Shown here piece by piece: positions 34,678 through 44,336 of a stretch of DNA of 57,591 nucleotides. This stretch comes from Candidatus Cloacimonadota bacterium (GTDB taxonomy: Bacteria > Cloacimonadota > Cloacimonadia > Cloacimonadales > TCS61), in contig JABIME010000019.1 in assembly GCA_018654125.1 (NCBI GenBank), positions 1 to 57,591 on the forward strand. Reading direction: 5' to 3'. The notes under the pieces are model-generated. The model worked only from the letters and a program-made list of their open reading frames with translations. It made no database searches and was not told where the DNA came from. A program made the position numbers and the translations under genes. The stretch's first letter is position 1. Each line of letters starts with the position of its first letter.

Positions 34678-36990
34678 CTATGGAAGTTCATTAAGAATTT
34701 GTGTCATCGCACTTTTAACTTGATCTGATTCCATATATGCGAGAGGGAAACCAAATATGTAACATGAATTATCTTCGGTTACCTTTCTAAGTCCTACTGG
34801 TAAGTCGTCAGAATATTGGTTGTACTGCTCTTGTGATGGAGCATAAGGATCATTCGCATCAACAACTCTACAGCCATAGGTGAAAATAACTTCTGCTTCT
34901 GGCTGATAATCATTAAAATAGGCTACAGGCTGGAGGCCATTTCCAAGATTCACTGCATTGTTAAAACTTGGTAAAAGCAGGTCAATATTGGTAAAACTTC
35001 CTTGACCTATAGCATCTATAAAGAATTGATTAAAAAGAAATGGTACTGATGATGGTACAATTCCAATCGCATCTTCATTATCCATTGGAATACCAAAATA
35101 CTGATCTAAAATACTAAAGGCGTTATCAGTACACTTTTGATTCATTATTTTAAGATTACTTCCACCACTTAATATTATGTTACCACCCTGTAACAGGTAT
35201 ATCTTTAATGCTTCAAATTCTTTCCAAAAACTGAATTCTGCAGTTGGATTATCAGCATGATAAATTATCGCTTTATACTGTTGTATATCAGATGTCGCAA
35301 TAACAGATTTACCATGATGAAGTCCGTCCATTCCTAATGCATTCATATCTTCTCTATTTATATATCCAGGCTCTATATCATAGTCTGAAACAATATATTC
35401 ATAAAACTCATTAATTAATAAACTTGGAGAATTTGGTGTATCACCATCATCATCTATGATTAAGACACCAGATTTCTCTTCTTTAGGAATTGGAGCTACA
35501 ACTGTATATGTGAATTCATGAGGGGTTTCATCAACTGCACCTTGAAGATCGATAGCTCGAACTTCGAAAGTATGTTCACCATACATATTGTCAAGAGATC
35601 CGCTATAACTTGTTAATGTTATAGTAGTTGATTGACCTATAAAATAGTTAGCACCTACACGAAGCCACTCTTTCCCATCATCATCTACTTGAAGATGAAC
35701 ACCAACTGCTGGTATTGGAGGATAGTAGTATGGTTCTCCATCAAGTCTAAGATCATAACCAACAATTTCACAAAAATATGGTTGCCCGGTTACCTCATCG
35801 AGAGTTATCCCATCTGCTGGTTTTTGAGGATTATTATCCTCAAATTCTCCACTGTATCCCCATCTCATATAGGTTTTAAAGTCATTACTTCCGATTGCAG
35901 TATATTTTTCTTCACTATTGTACCAGAAAGATGTAGCGTGATGAGCTCCATCTGAAGTTTGAACAGATGGTAAAATATCTGAGAGTCCATCATCTAGGTA
36001 AGTTGCAAAATGGTTTGTTCCAAGTGCATAGATTCCGTTTGCATTTGGATTGCCATCACCATAATAAATTAATGTGCCTGGATAAAATCCCTCTTTTACA
36101 ACAAACGATATCTCTAGTTCATCTGATACGATAAGTGCATTATCATATGCCTTCACACGAAGAAATGTTGAATCTTGAGGAACATCACCTGCTAAAGTGT
36201 TAGGAATAAGTGCATTGCCGTTAAGAGCACTATGAAGAGCTAATGTAACTTCAGGTAAGTCCAATGTAGATAACCACTCATCGGCATATCCACCTTCGCT
36301 TTCAGTAATTAGAGTACCATTCAGGTCTCTTCTTTCTAATTTATAATCAAAATAATAAGGTGCTTCACCAACAAAAGGATCGTCATCTTGCATCATAAAT
36401 TTGAAAATAATTGCTGTACTAATTGTTTCACCAGGAATGTTCATGTCTATTAAAGCTCTTGGAGTATTAGAATGAGCCTGGAAGTATTTTCTGGCTACTT
36501 CGCTTTCATCTTCTCTATTATCTTTACACTTTACTTCAAAGAGACTAATTACATTTGTGCTATCTCCATTAGCATCTGCTGCAGGAAAGTTTATGGTAGC
36601 ATAACTTTGATCTATCCATATTGTAGTTTCTGCAGATTCATCTAGTGGGATATCTTGATTCGCACTAGGCGTATAGAATTTAACCCAGCCATTCTCGTCT
36701 AACACATCATACCCCGGAGTTTCAATAGGCTCACCATCTTCATTCAGTACCCTAAACGCATATCCTTCTACATTACCATCATCGTCAGAACCGCTCCATT
36801 GAACAGTTTGCTGGAACAAGTAAGATTGAGTTATTAGTGTATCGCTATCAACACCAAAATAATTTGTAATTGAAATATAAGGTTGCAAATTTGCATTCAA
36901 AGCGCCTTCTCTTGGATCACAAGAAGTTAACACCAAAAGCACTACTAGAGCTACAATTATTAGATATATTGTACCTTTCTTTTTAAACAT
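34678..36990 (-). CDS. Lipoprotein with Ig-like domains and C-terminal Rossmann-like module
   Basis: The 770-residue protein has a lipoprotein signal peptide with lipobox VLTSC (Cys24). The middle has Ig/Fn3-like strands, including TVQWSGSDDDGNVEGYAFRV and the later GEHTFEVRAIDLQG. Residues about 505-770 form an alternating alpha/beta module beginning GVLIIDDDGD, with YLLQGGNIILSGGS in the middle and YIFGFPLAYMESDQVKSAMT near the end. The same module appears in the M1 protease encoded at 52383 (see findings). No catalytic residue can be named. It lies in its own unit, between a terminator and the 128-bp gap before truA, and is probably anchored in the outer or inner membrane. Confidence 0.75.
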   Translation of the reverse strand: MFKKKGTIYLIIVALVVLLVLTSCDPREGALNANLQPYISITNYFGVDSDTLITQSYLFQQTVQWSGSDDDGNVEGYAFRVLNEDGEPIETPGYDVLDENGWVKFYTPSANQDIPLDESAETTIWIDQSYATINFPAADANGDSTNVISLFEVKCKDNREDESEVARKYFQAHSNTPRALIDMNIPGETISTAIIFKFMMQDDDPFVGEAPYYFDYKLERRDLNGTLITESEGGYADEWLSTLDLPEVTLALHSALNGNALIPNTLAGDVPQDSTFLRVKAYDNALIVSDELEISFVVKEGFYPGTLIYYGDGNPNANGIYALGTNHFATYLDDGLSDILPSVQTSDGAHHATSFWYNSEEKYTAIGSNDFKTYMRWGYSGEFEDNNPQKPADGITLDEVTGQPYFCEIVGYDLRLDGEPYYYPPIPAVGVHLQVDDDGKEWLRVGANYFIGQSTTITLTSYSGSLDNMYGEHTFEVRAIDLQGAVDETPHEFTYTVVAPIPKEEKSGVLIIDDDGDTPNSPSLLINEFYEYIVSDYDIEPGYINREDMNALGMDGLHHGKSVIATSDIQQYKAIIYHADNPTAEFSFWKEFEALKIYLLQGGNIILSGGSNLKIMNQKCTDNAFSILDQYFGIPMDNEDAIGIVPSSVPFLFNQFFIDAIGQGSFTNIDLLLPSFNNAVNLGNGLQPVAYFNDYQPEAEVIFTYGCRVVDANDPYAPSQEQYNQYSDDLPVGLRKVTEDNSCYIFGFPLAYMESDQVKSAMTQILNELP

Positions 36991-37118
36991 TTCACCCTCC
37001 TCTATATTTGTAACTTTTTACGACGATACTTTATTTAGTCAATAAAATAATTATTTTCAATCATATTTATAAATTATGTAAATTAATAATAGTAATAATA
37101 CATAATAATAAGAAAATA

Positions 37119-37880
37119 TTAAATTTGTAATTGTAGCTTAATTGCAGGATATTCTACATCAATTAGATATAAGCCATTAGGTGGAGCCGTAGCGATAAGA
37201 CTGTTTTTGGTTGTTTTAGCTTCCAATAATTCTGTGATGATATTTGGGTTAGAATTGGTACTGGAAATATTAATAATTGTTCCAACAATTCGTCTAACCA
37301 TATTATGTAAAAACCTGTTAGATTTTATCTCAAATATATAATCTTCATCAGTTTCAATAAATTCAAATTCTAAAATATTACAGTAATAGTTTTTCAAATC
37401 TGGATTCAGTTTTGCAAAAGATGTGAAATCATGTTTACCAATAAAATATTTCAAACATTCTTCTACAATTTCCCTTTTAATATCTGTTTTTGGAATAAAA
37501 CTTTTATAATTCCTGTTAAAAGGTGTTCGAAATTTAGAAAGTATATATCTGTAGCTTCTACTTGCTGCATCGTATCTTGCATTAAATTCCCCTGTGACTT
37601 CAATAATTTTTGTAACCTGTACATCATAAGGGAGATGTCTCCGTGAAGCGAGTAGTATTTGCTTTGCCGTCATTTGTATTGGGAATTGAAAGTTTGCATA
37701 TTGTCCACTTGCATGAACGCCAGCATCTGTACGTCCTGCAGAAATTGTTTTAATATCAACTTTTGCAATTTTAGTAAGTGCAATTTCCAAAGCCTGTTGA
37801 ACAGTTCTCCCTTCCTTTTGGATTTGCCATCCACAGAAATCTGTACCATCATAACTTATTTTTGCTAAAAAATTCTTCAT
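37119..37880 (-). CDS. truA: tRNA pseudouridine(38-40) synthase TruA
   Basis: The 253-residue enzyme makes pseudouridine at positions 38-40 of the tRNA anticodon arm. The catalytic aspartate is Asp52 in SAGRTDAGVHASGQ. Other TruA marks are KISYDGTDFCGWQIQ at the N-terminus, RRHLPYDVQV, FNARYDAASRSYRYIL, FIGKHDFTSF and FLHNMVRRIVGT. Length fits the family. It is the last gene of the long minus-strand cluster and starts 10 bp after the EcfT-like stop. Confidence 0.97.
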   Translation of the reverse strand: MKNFLAKISYDGTDFCGWQIQKEGRTVQQALEIALTKIAKVDIKTISAGRTDAGVHASGQYANFQFPIQMTAKQILLASRRHLPYDVQVTKIIEVTGEFNARYDAASRSYRYILSKFRTPFNRNYKSFIPKTDIKREIVEECLKYFIGKHDFTSFAKLNPDLKNYYCNILEFEFIETDEDYIFEIKSNRFLHNMVRRIVGTIINISSTNSNPNIITELLEAKTTKNSLIATAPPNGLYLIDVEYPAIKLQLQI

Positions 37881-37890
37881 ATTATTAAAC

Positions 37891-38529
37891 CTATTTACTA
37901 TTTATAAGAACAATTAAAATTGGGAATACAACCAGTATTAACAGATATGCATCAGCCCAAAATGATCTTTTTTTGCTCTTGAAATTAACTCGTATTTTTT
38001 CGGTTACGGTCAATTCTACTTCATGAATATCTTTCAAACAATCTTCCATTGAGGCAACAACTGCATTAATTAAGTTCCTACTTGTTTTAATATTATATTT
38101 AAATTTAGTAATAAGAATTGGAATAAAATGTACGGTGGCAGCTATAAAAAACTTAAATTTTAATATGAAATTTGAATTTTGATCTTCTTTCACCGAGATA
38201 ATTGAATCAATAGTAGTTGTTTGTGTGAGGTATACAGAAATGAGGAGAAGATAGATTATACGTGCGGATAGAACGCATTGATTAAGGAAAGGAGTTTGAA
38301 AAATAATTCCAAAAATAAATAGTGAAATAAAAAAAGGAATTATTTTTAATAGTGTCTTAAACCAAAATAAATAAATTTTGGGAAATGCAAGAAAGTATAA
38401 GAAAGTAAAACCAAAGATCATCAAAAAATTATTGAAATTAGAGATAGATGAAATTATTACTAACATTATGCTGATGAAAACTTTCAGAATTGGATTTTGC
38501 TGAGAAAGGATGTTATCCTTTCGTGTCAT
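37891..38529 (-). CDS. EcfT/CbiQ-like membrane protein
   Basis: The 212-residue protein has four or five membrane helices (about 14-30, 33-50, 60-78, 86-102, 195-210) and a cytoplasmic stretch between the last two. Its start NPILKVFISIMLVIISSI and the later SARIIYLLLISVYLTQTT recall EcfT/CbiQ, the membrane coupling component of energy-coupling-factor vitamin and metal transporters. The Ala-Arg-Arg coupling motifs of EcfT are not evident. No ECF ATPase or substrate-binding component is in the window. It overlaps the TPR lipoprotein stop (TAATG) and precedes truA by 10 bp, so all three are co-transcribed. Family assignment is tentative. Confidence 0.5.
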   Translation of the reverse strand: MTRKDNILSQQNPILKVFISIMLVIISSISNFNNFLMIFGFTFLYFLAFPKIYLFWFKTLLKIIPFFISLFIFGIIFQTPFLNQCVLSARIIYLLLISVYLTQTTTIDSIISVKEDQNSNFILKFKFFIAATVHFIPILITKFKYNIKTSRNLINAVVASMEDCLKDIHEVELTVTEKIRVNFKSKKRSFWADAYLLILVVFPILIVLINSK

Positions 38530-40568
38530 TATTCCTTACCTTTAACCGGTGATATGTTTTCAGGTTCTTCCTTCTTTTCGGGTGATTTCTCTGGTTTTTT
38601 AAGTTCTTCTTCTTTCTCTTTCTTTGCGTTTTCCTGTTCTTGCTCCGAGTTCTCTTTTTCTAATTTATCCTGGATCATCTGTTCTATGAAAGGAAGACGT
38701 GAGATCCTAATAAAATTTTCACCATTATAAAATTTTGAAACTTCAGTTATGAATTCAGAGTTTTCTGGATATGCAAGAACAGAATCGAAGTATGGTTTTG
38801 CTGATAAACTATCAGCTAACAAAAAATAATTGATGTAACCCAAACCATAAAGTGCTTTATATCGGTATTCATGGTTAGTGTTATTGGCAATTGGTTTTAG
38901 CGATTCGATAGTTTGTTCGGGATGTGTTTCTAATTTATCAATGGCATTACTATACTCCGCAGTTTCATTTATATACTGTTTCGTGGTAATAACTATGGAA
39001 TCTTTGCCAGCTAGAAACTGTTCCGCTGCATAAGTATATTTATTGTCAGGATAGACTGTTAACAATTCATTATAAATTGAATCAACCTCAACCGAATCAA
39101 ACAATACTTTTTTATATAACCATAATTTTGTGAATTTTGCAAAAGGAACAAACTCCTTTTGATAAAGTAAAATATTTTCTTTTGCGTTTTCAAATAATAA
39201 ATTTATTGAATCATATTCTGCTTGCAGGTTTATTTTGTAAGTTTCCATCTCTTCTTTTTCATCAAGTTTAATGGAATCATTCATAGTTGTTTGATGCAAT
39301 GAATCAGCTATTTCTAAAGAATCAATAACAATTAAAATGGAATCAAGCTGAATCTGTAAAGTATCAAGTGCGATCCTAAACTTGTCTTCCTGATGAATAA
39401 TATCATTATAAACTATTAAGGCAGAATCGGGCATTTCTAAATATTCAATATAAAACTCAGCTAGTTTAAATTGTTGATTTATGAGTTCTTCTGCCGAAAT
39501 TTTAGATGTTGGATTATAATATTGAATGATCTGGCTGGCAATTACACTTTGTGAGATAGCATCTTCAACATATTCTGAATCTCTTTCTTCTGTTCTAACT
39601 TTTTCATAATTCTCTATTGCTGTACTATATTCTTTTAATTTATCAAAATATATTTCACCAAGGAAGTAAAAAGCAGAAGCAGATAAACTTGATCTTTTGT
39701 TATCTTCTGTTATTGCCTCAAGTATTGCTAAAGCATCGTTAATTTTATCTAATTCAGCATAACTTCTGGCTTGAATTAAGCGAATTCTAGAAATCCTATT
39801 TTCGCGATATTCATCTTTTAAAAGTTTTGTTGCATAATCAGCAGCCTGTTGATATTCTTCTAATAATAGATAATTAAGTGCAATATAATATTTTGCATCA
39901 AATTTGGTTTTCCTGGTTACTTTAGATTTTAAAAGCTTGAAGAAGATCTCATTAGATTTTTCATAATTACTAGCTTCATTTTGGGATTTACCCTGTAAGA
40001 AAAAAGCATCTTCATACTCATCTGAATCAGGATATTCTTCAATGATCCTATTTAGGTAATAATCGGTTTGAACGTTATCATTTTCTCGCAATTTATAATC
40101 GGCTAATATTTGCAGTGCTTTTGGATGATGCTCCTTAAGATCTACATCTAATAAAAAATTATGAAGCAAATCATATGCTTCTTCTTCTCTCCGGAATTCA
40201 TATTTTGCTCGGGCTATATAAAGTTTTGCATCGGGTACTAATTCACTTTCAGGATAGAACTTGATCATATCTTCTAATGTTGAAATGGTCTGAGTGTAGT
40301 TTCTTCCAATATAAAAAAATGATCTTGCCATTAATAAAAGTGCATCATCAGTGTATTTGCTTCCTTCATAATATTCTAGGACTATACCGCATTTCTTAAT
40401 AACTTTATTATATTTTTGTATAGCATTAGATTTTGGTCTACCATCATCATCTAGTTCCATTTCCTGAGCATCAGCAAAATATTTTTCTGCATTGAAAAAA
40501 GTGTTATAATAAACACATCCGGAAATAATGAATAACAAAGCTAATAGAAGCAATAATTTAAATTTCAT
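38529..40568 (-). CDS. TPR-repeat lipoprotein
   Basis: A 679-residue lipoprotein with lipobox IISGC (Cys18). At least eight tetratricopeptide-like helical pairs follow, for example TISTLEDMIKFYPESELVPD, NRIIEEYPDSDEYEDAFFLQ and ENYEKVRTEERDSEYVEDAI. A Glu/Lys/Pro-rich tail of about 45 residues ends the protein. Such proteins often scaffold envelope assembly, like BamD or tol-pal components. The ATG at 40568 is chosen because it places the signal peptide first and has AGG seven bases upstream; an ATG at 40604 lies inside the upstream lyase gene. It begins 7 bp after that gene and overlaps the EcfT-like start by one base. The specific role is unknown. Confidence 0.8.
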   Translation of the reverse strand: MKFKLLLLLALLFIISGCVYYNTFFNAEKYFADAQEMELDDDGRPKSNAIQKYNKVIKKCGIVLEYYEGSKYTDDALLLMARSFFYIGRNYTQTISTLEDMIKFYPESELVPDAKLYIARAKYEFRREEEAYDLLHNFLLDVDLKEHHPKALQILADYKLRENDNVQTDYYLNRIIEEYPDSDEYEDAFFLQGKSQNEASNYEKSNEIFFKLLKSKVTRKTKFDAKYYIALNYLLLEEYQQAADYATKLLKDEYRENRISRIRLIQARSYAELDKINDALAILEAITEDNKRSSLSASAFYFLGEIYFDKLKEYSTAIENYEKVRTEERDSEYVEDAISQSVIASQIIQYYNPTSKISAEELINQQFKLAEFYIEYLEMPDSALIVYNDIIHQEDKFRIALDTLQIQLDSILIVIDSLEIADSLHQTTMNDSIKLDEKEEMETYKINLQAEYDSINLLFENAKENILLYQKEFVPFAKFTKLWLYKKVLFDSVEVDSIYNELLTVYPDNKYTYAAEQFLAGKDSIVITTKQYINETAEYSNAIDKLETHPEQTIESLKPIANNTNHEYRYKALYGLGYINYFLLADSLSAKPYFDSVLAYPENSEFITEVSKFYNGENFIRISRLPFIEQMIQDKLEKENSEQEQENAKKEKEEELKKPEKSPEKKEEPENISPVKGKE

Positions 40569-40575
40569 ATATAAC

Positions 40576-42099
40576 CTATTGTAATTCAATAAATTTATCA
40601 ACAATATTTGGAATTATATCAGAATCGATAATCTGAGTTAAATTATTTATATCATCTGTCATTATGCGGTCACGATCTAAATGTGCTACAATTTTACGAA
40701 CTTCTTTTTTCACAGCTTCGAGAGCTGGAGATGATTGGATCTTTCTATAGTCAAGAGCTTGTGAAGCGTTCATCAGCTCGATAGCAAGAACAACACTTGC
40801 ATTATCTAAAATGGTTCTGGCTTTAAATGCTCCAATGGTTCCCATGCTTACATGGTCTTCCTGGTTTGCAGATGTAGGTATGGAATCAACTGATGCTGGA
40901 TGTGATAGAACTTTGTTTTCGGAAACAAGTGCTGCTGATGTAACTTGTGTCATCATAAATCCAGAATCTAATCCTGGTCGCGGTGCTAAGAATGGGTTAA
41001 GATCGTTATTCAAAGCCGGATTTAGCAGCTGCTCTGTTCGTCGGTCAGAAATATTTGCCAATTCAGAAACAGTGAAAGCCATTGTATCCATTGCAAATGC
41101 AACAGGCTCTCCATGAAAGTTTCCACCCGAAATTACTTTATCTTCATCTGGGAATATAAGCGGATTATCTGTCGCAGAATTCATCTCGATCTCGATGGTG
41201 TTCCTAATATATTTTAAAGCATCACGAACTGCACCATTTACCTGTGGAGTGCAACGCAGACTGTATGCATCTTGAACATTGCTGCAATATTTGTGAGAAC
41301 AATTCAATTCACTTTCTTTAAGCAGAGAATTTAAATTCTTTGCAGATTCCTTTTGCCCAGCATGAGGACGGAGATTGTGTACAAGGGCATCAAATGCAGA
41401 TCCTGTCCCCATAAGTGCATCAATGCTCATGCTTGCTACAACGTCAGCAACTTTGCATAATCTTTCGGCTCGTAGCAGATTTAGCGCACCAACACCTGTC
41501 ATAACTTGGGTTCCATTGTTAAGGGCAAGACCCTCTTTAGCTTTTAGAACAACAGGTTTAATCTTAGCAAGTTCAAGTGCTTTGCTACCAGATACTACAT
41601 TTCCATTATACTCTGCTTCTCCTTCTCCAAGTAACACAAGAGCAAGATGAGAAAGTGGAGCCAGATCTCCGCTGGCTCCAACAGAACCCTTTTCTGGAAT
41701 GCATGGATGCACACCTTTATTTAACATTTCAATTAGTGTTTGCAATGTACTTAATCTAATTCCTGAATGACCCTTTACAAGTACGTTTATCCTAAGAAGC
41801 ATAACAACTCTGGTTTCTTCAATTGATAGAATTTCACCAACACCAGTTGCATGGCTTAATATTAGGTTTCGCTGTAATTCTTCTATGTGTTCAGTAGAAA
41901 TACGAATATTGGCAAATTTACCAAATCCGGTTGTTAAGCCGTAAACAACACGATCTTCCTCAATTATTTTATCTACATAATCTCGGCATTTTACGATCTT
42001 CTTTATATAATCAGGATGTAGTTCAACCTTTTCTCTATCATAAACTATATTACTCAGCTCATTAAGCGTGAGATCATTTCCAGTAAGAATTACAGACAC
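40576..42099 (-). CDS. Histidine ammonia-lyase family enzyme (standard Ala-Ser-Gly cofactor triad)
   Basis: The 507-residue enzyme belongs to the MIO ammonia-lyase family, which removes ammonia from histidine or aromatic amino acids. The MIO cofactor precursor Ala142-Ser143-Gly144 is intact in KGSVGASGDLAPLSHLAL. Tyr53 in VYGLTTGFG is kept. The substrate-selecting pair reads Ser-His (82-83, LSHATGVG), as in histidine ammonia-lyases, so urocanate formation is the best guess. Urocanase and later histidine-pathway genes are not in the window. It is the downstream member of a tandem pair, 14 bp after the second lyase. The symbol hutH is likely but depends on specificity. Confidence 0.88.
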   Translation of the reverse strand: MSVILTGNDLTLNELSNIVYDREKVELHPDYIKKIVKCRDYVDKIIEEDRVVYGLTTGFGKFANIRISTEHIEELQRNLILSHATGVGEILSIEETRVVMLLRINVLVKGHSGIRLSTLQTLIEMLNKGVHPCIPEKGSVGASGDLAPLSHLALVLLGEGEAEYNGNVVSGSKALELAKIKPVVLKAKEGLALNNGTQVMTGVGALNLLRAERLCKVADVVASMSIDALMGTGSAFDALVHNLRPHAGQKESAKNLNSLLKESELNCSHKYCSNVQDAYSLRCTPQVNGAVRDALKYIRNTIEIEMNSATDNPLIFPDEDKVISGGNFHGEPVAFAMDTMAFTVSELANISDRRTEQLLNPALNNDLNPFLAPRPGLDSGFMMTQVTSAALVSENKVLSHPASVDSIPTSANQEDHVSMGTIGAFKARTILDNASVVLAIELMNASQALDYRKIQSSPALEAVKKEVRKIVAHLDRDRIMTDDINNLTQIIDSDIIPNIVDKFIELQ

Positions 42100-42113
42100 T
42101 AATTTATCTCCAA

Positions 42114-43640
42114 TTAGTAAGTTTTTAATTCTCCAATTGCTTCTTCAACAGCATGGAGAATATCTCTACTTTTTACAGCTTTCATCATATTATTATGATC
42201 ATTAAAAAGTGGTCTATCCACATCCAAATGATCTACAACTTTTCTCACAGCTTCATGTGCTGCACGTGTTCCTTTACCAGGAGTATATTCTCTAAAATCA
42301 AGAGCCTGTGCAGCTGCTATGAATTCTATTCCTAAAATACCGTAAGCATTTTCTAATATTTTTCTTGTTTTTAGTGCAGTATTCATGCCCATACTTACAA
42401 AATCTTCCTGATCAGCAGCAGCTGGGATAGACTGTATTGAGGCAGGTGTAGACAGTATTCTGTTCTCAACAATCATCATATCTGCTGTGTATTGGCTAAG
42501 CATATGACCAGAGAACATCCCGGCTCCTTTTGTTAGGAAGGCTGGTAAGCCTACACTTAAAGCAGGATTCAAAAGACGATTTAATCTTCGCTCGGAGATC
42601 ACACAAACCATAGTGATTACACTTCCTAACATATCTACAGGAACACTTACGGGTGATCCTTGGAAATTTGCACCAGTAAGAACTATTCCATCTTCCGGTA
42701 AGAAAATCGGATTATCTCCAACGCCATTCAGTTCGATTTCAACTTGGCTTTTAGTCCAACGAAGTTGATCTCTGGCTGCACCAAGAACTTGTGGAGTTGA
42801 ACGCATGCTATAAGCATCTTGAACACGTACCTTCATACCCTTAAGCAGATCAGAATCATCAATAATTTTTTTGATGTTCCCAGCTGAAGTTACTGCTCCT
42901 TGGAATCCACGAAGTTTATGAAGTCGTTCATCATAAGGTTTAAGGTTTGCCATAAGTGCTTCAAGAGTCATTGCTGCAGCAATTTCTGCCTGCTTGAAAA
43001 ATCTTTCTGTTTCATAAATTATTAGAGCTGACATCGCGGTAAGAAGATTACTTCCATTTATCGTAGCAAGACCGTCTCTAGCCTGTAATCCAGGAATTTC
43101 AATTCCTGCTTTGGCCAGAGCCTCTTTACCGGAATATCTTGTTCCTTCATAAAATGCTTCACCTTCACCCATAAGAAGAAGAGCTATCTGGCTCATTGGG
43201 GATAAATCTCCACAAGCGCCAACACTTCCTTTTTCACATACTACAGGTGTAACACCTTTGTTAAGCATTTCTATAAGAGTTTGTGTAATTATCGGGCGAC
43301 ATCCAGAATGACCATTTGCATGAACATTGATACGCCCCAGCATTGCTCCACGAACATGCTCGATAGGACAAGGTTCACCAATTCCAGCTGAATGATTATA
43401 AATTAAATATTTTTGAAATTCTTTGATCTGTTCTCCAGTTAGAACAACTTCAGAAAATTCACCAATACCAGTATTCACACCATACATTATCTCACCTTCT
43501 TCGATCTTTTGCTCGATAAAGGTTCGACAAGTAACAATTCTTTTCAATGCATCGGGATGCAACTCTACTTTCTCTTTCCCATGTGCAACATTATAAACAT
43601 CTTCAATTCTCAGATCACTTCCTGTAACAACAACAACCAT
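42114..43640 (-). CDS. Aromatic amino acid/histidine ammonia-lyase family enzyme with Ala-Cys-Gly triad
   Basis: The 508-residue paralogue of the adjacent lyase aligns along its whole length. The triad that cyclises to the MIO cofactor reads Ala142-Cys143-Gly144 (KGSVGACGDLSPMSQIAL), with a TGT codon where Ser is usual. Tyr53 is kept (MYGVNTGIG). The substrate-selecting pair is Asn-His (YNHSAGIG, 82-83), neither the Ser-His of histidine lyases nor the usual pairs of tyrosine or phenylalanine lyases, so the substrate is open. Downstream catalytic blocks (QDAYSMRSTPQVLGAARD, GDNPIFLPEDG, ADQEDFVSMG) are intact, which suggests a working enzyme. It starts 21 bp after the third DUF5683-like gene. 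Confidence 0.87.
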   Translation of the reverse strand: MVVVVTGSDLRIEDVYNVAHGKEKVELHPDALKRIVTCRTFIEQKIEEGEIMYGVNTGIGEFSEVVLTGEQIKEFQKYLIYNHSAGIGEPCPIEHVRGAMLGRINVHANGHSGCRPIITQTLIEMLNKGVTPVVCEKGSVGACGDLSPMSQIALLLMGEGEAFYEGTRYSGKEALAKAGIEIPGLQARDGLATINGSNLLTAMSALIIYETERFFKQAEIAAAMTLEALMANLKPYDERLHKLRGFQGAVTSAGNIKKIIDDSDLLKGMKVRVQDAYSMRSTPQVLGAARDQLRWTKSQVEIELNGVGDNPIFLPEDGIVLTGANFQGSPVSVPVDMLGSVITMVCVISERRLNRLLNPALSVGLPAFLTKGAGMFSGHMLSQYTADMMIVENRILSTPASIQSIPAAADQEDFVSMGMNTALKTRKILENAYGILGIEFIAAAQALDFREYTPGKGTRAAHEAVRKVVDHLDVDRPLFNDHNNMMKAVKSRDILHAVEEAIGELKTY

Positions 43641-43661
43641 TCTACTCCTCCTGATATTTAT

Positions 43662-44336
43662 TTAAAATTTATATTGTAATGTAAAAACCGGATTCATATT
43701 ACTATCAAGCAATACATGTGCATTCAAATTTTTTAAACGAGAGCTTGCTCTAAACGCATTTAGAGCGCTAAAGATGTGGTTAGCGATAACAGCACCGGTT
43801 ATTGCTTTCACATAATCTCCATATTGTGTTATTCTTTTTCTTAAGATGGAATAATCTTTCTGTTTAAATTTATCATCCCATCCCCAATATTCGTCATCTG
43901 AATATGCGTTTTCTTCTATATATTGCGTTTGAGCTTGCAGATCATCTGGGTATAATGCTTTAGCAATTTCTACGATATTAGCATTATAACCACCTGTTTC
44001 AAAATCTGAACTTAGGTATCTGGTCATATGATAATATTGTTCATCTGCAAGATCGAGGTCAGGATCTATGTGGGCATATTTTACTGCAAAATTATAAGAA
44101 GCTTTTGCCTTAAGATCAGCTTCTTCTACAAAGTAAAAACGGGAAGATAGAAGTAATATTTCTGATGCTAGAAAAATATATCCGCTTTTATTTCCTGCTG
44201 ATAATTCGCCCCAACCCGGTACCAATACAGAACGAAACATATTCTTTCTAATATTTACATCTTCTGCTGATAATAAAATAGTTATAAATAATAGCAGTAG
44301 GATCAATATAGATTTACGTTTAGAAACGATATTCAT
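43662..44336 (-). CDS. DUF5683-like envelope protein, tandem paralogue 3
   Basis: The 224-residue protein has a signal peptide or membrane anchor (KSILILLLLFITILLSAE). The motif FRSVLVPGWGELSAGNKSGY is followed by a hydrophobic helix, the pattern of DUF5683 (S-x-x-x-P-G-x-G-x-x). Its later half carries EYWGWDDKFKQKDYSILRKR and IANHIFSALNAFRAS, matched in the two upstream genes. It ends FTLQYKF, with a terminal Phe as in outer-membrane barrel proteins. It overlaps the preceding paralogue by 17 bp, so the pair is translationally coupled. Function unknown. Confidence 0.72.
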   Translation of the reverse strand: MNIVSKRKSILILLLLFITILLSAEDVNIRKNMFRSVLVPGWGELSAGNKSGYIFLASEILLLSSRFYFVEEADLKAKASYNFAVKYAHIDPDLDLADEQYYHMTRYLSSDFETGGYNANIVEIAKALYPDDLQAQTQYIEENAYSDDEYWGWDDKFKQKDYSILRKRITQYGDYVKAITGAVIANHIFSALNAFRASSRLKNLNAHVLLDSNMNPVFTLQYKF

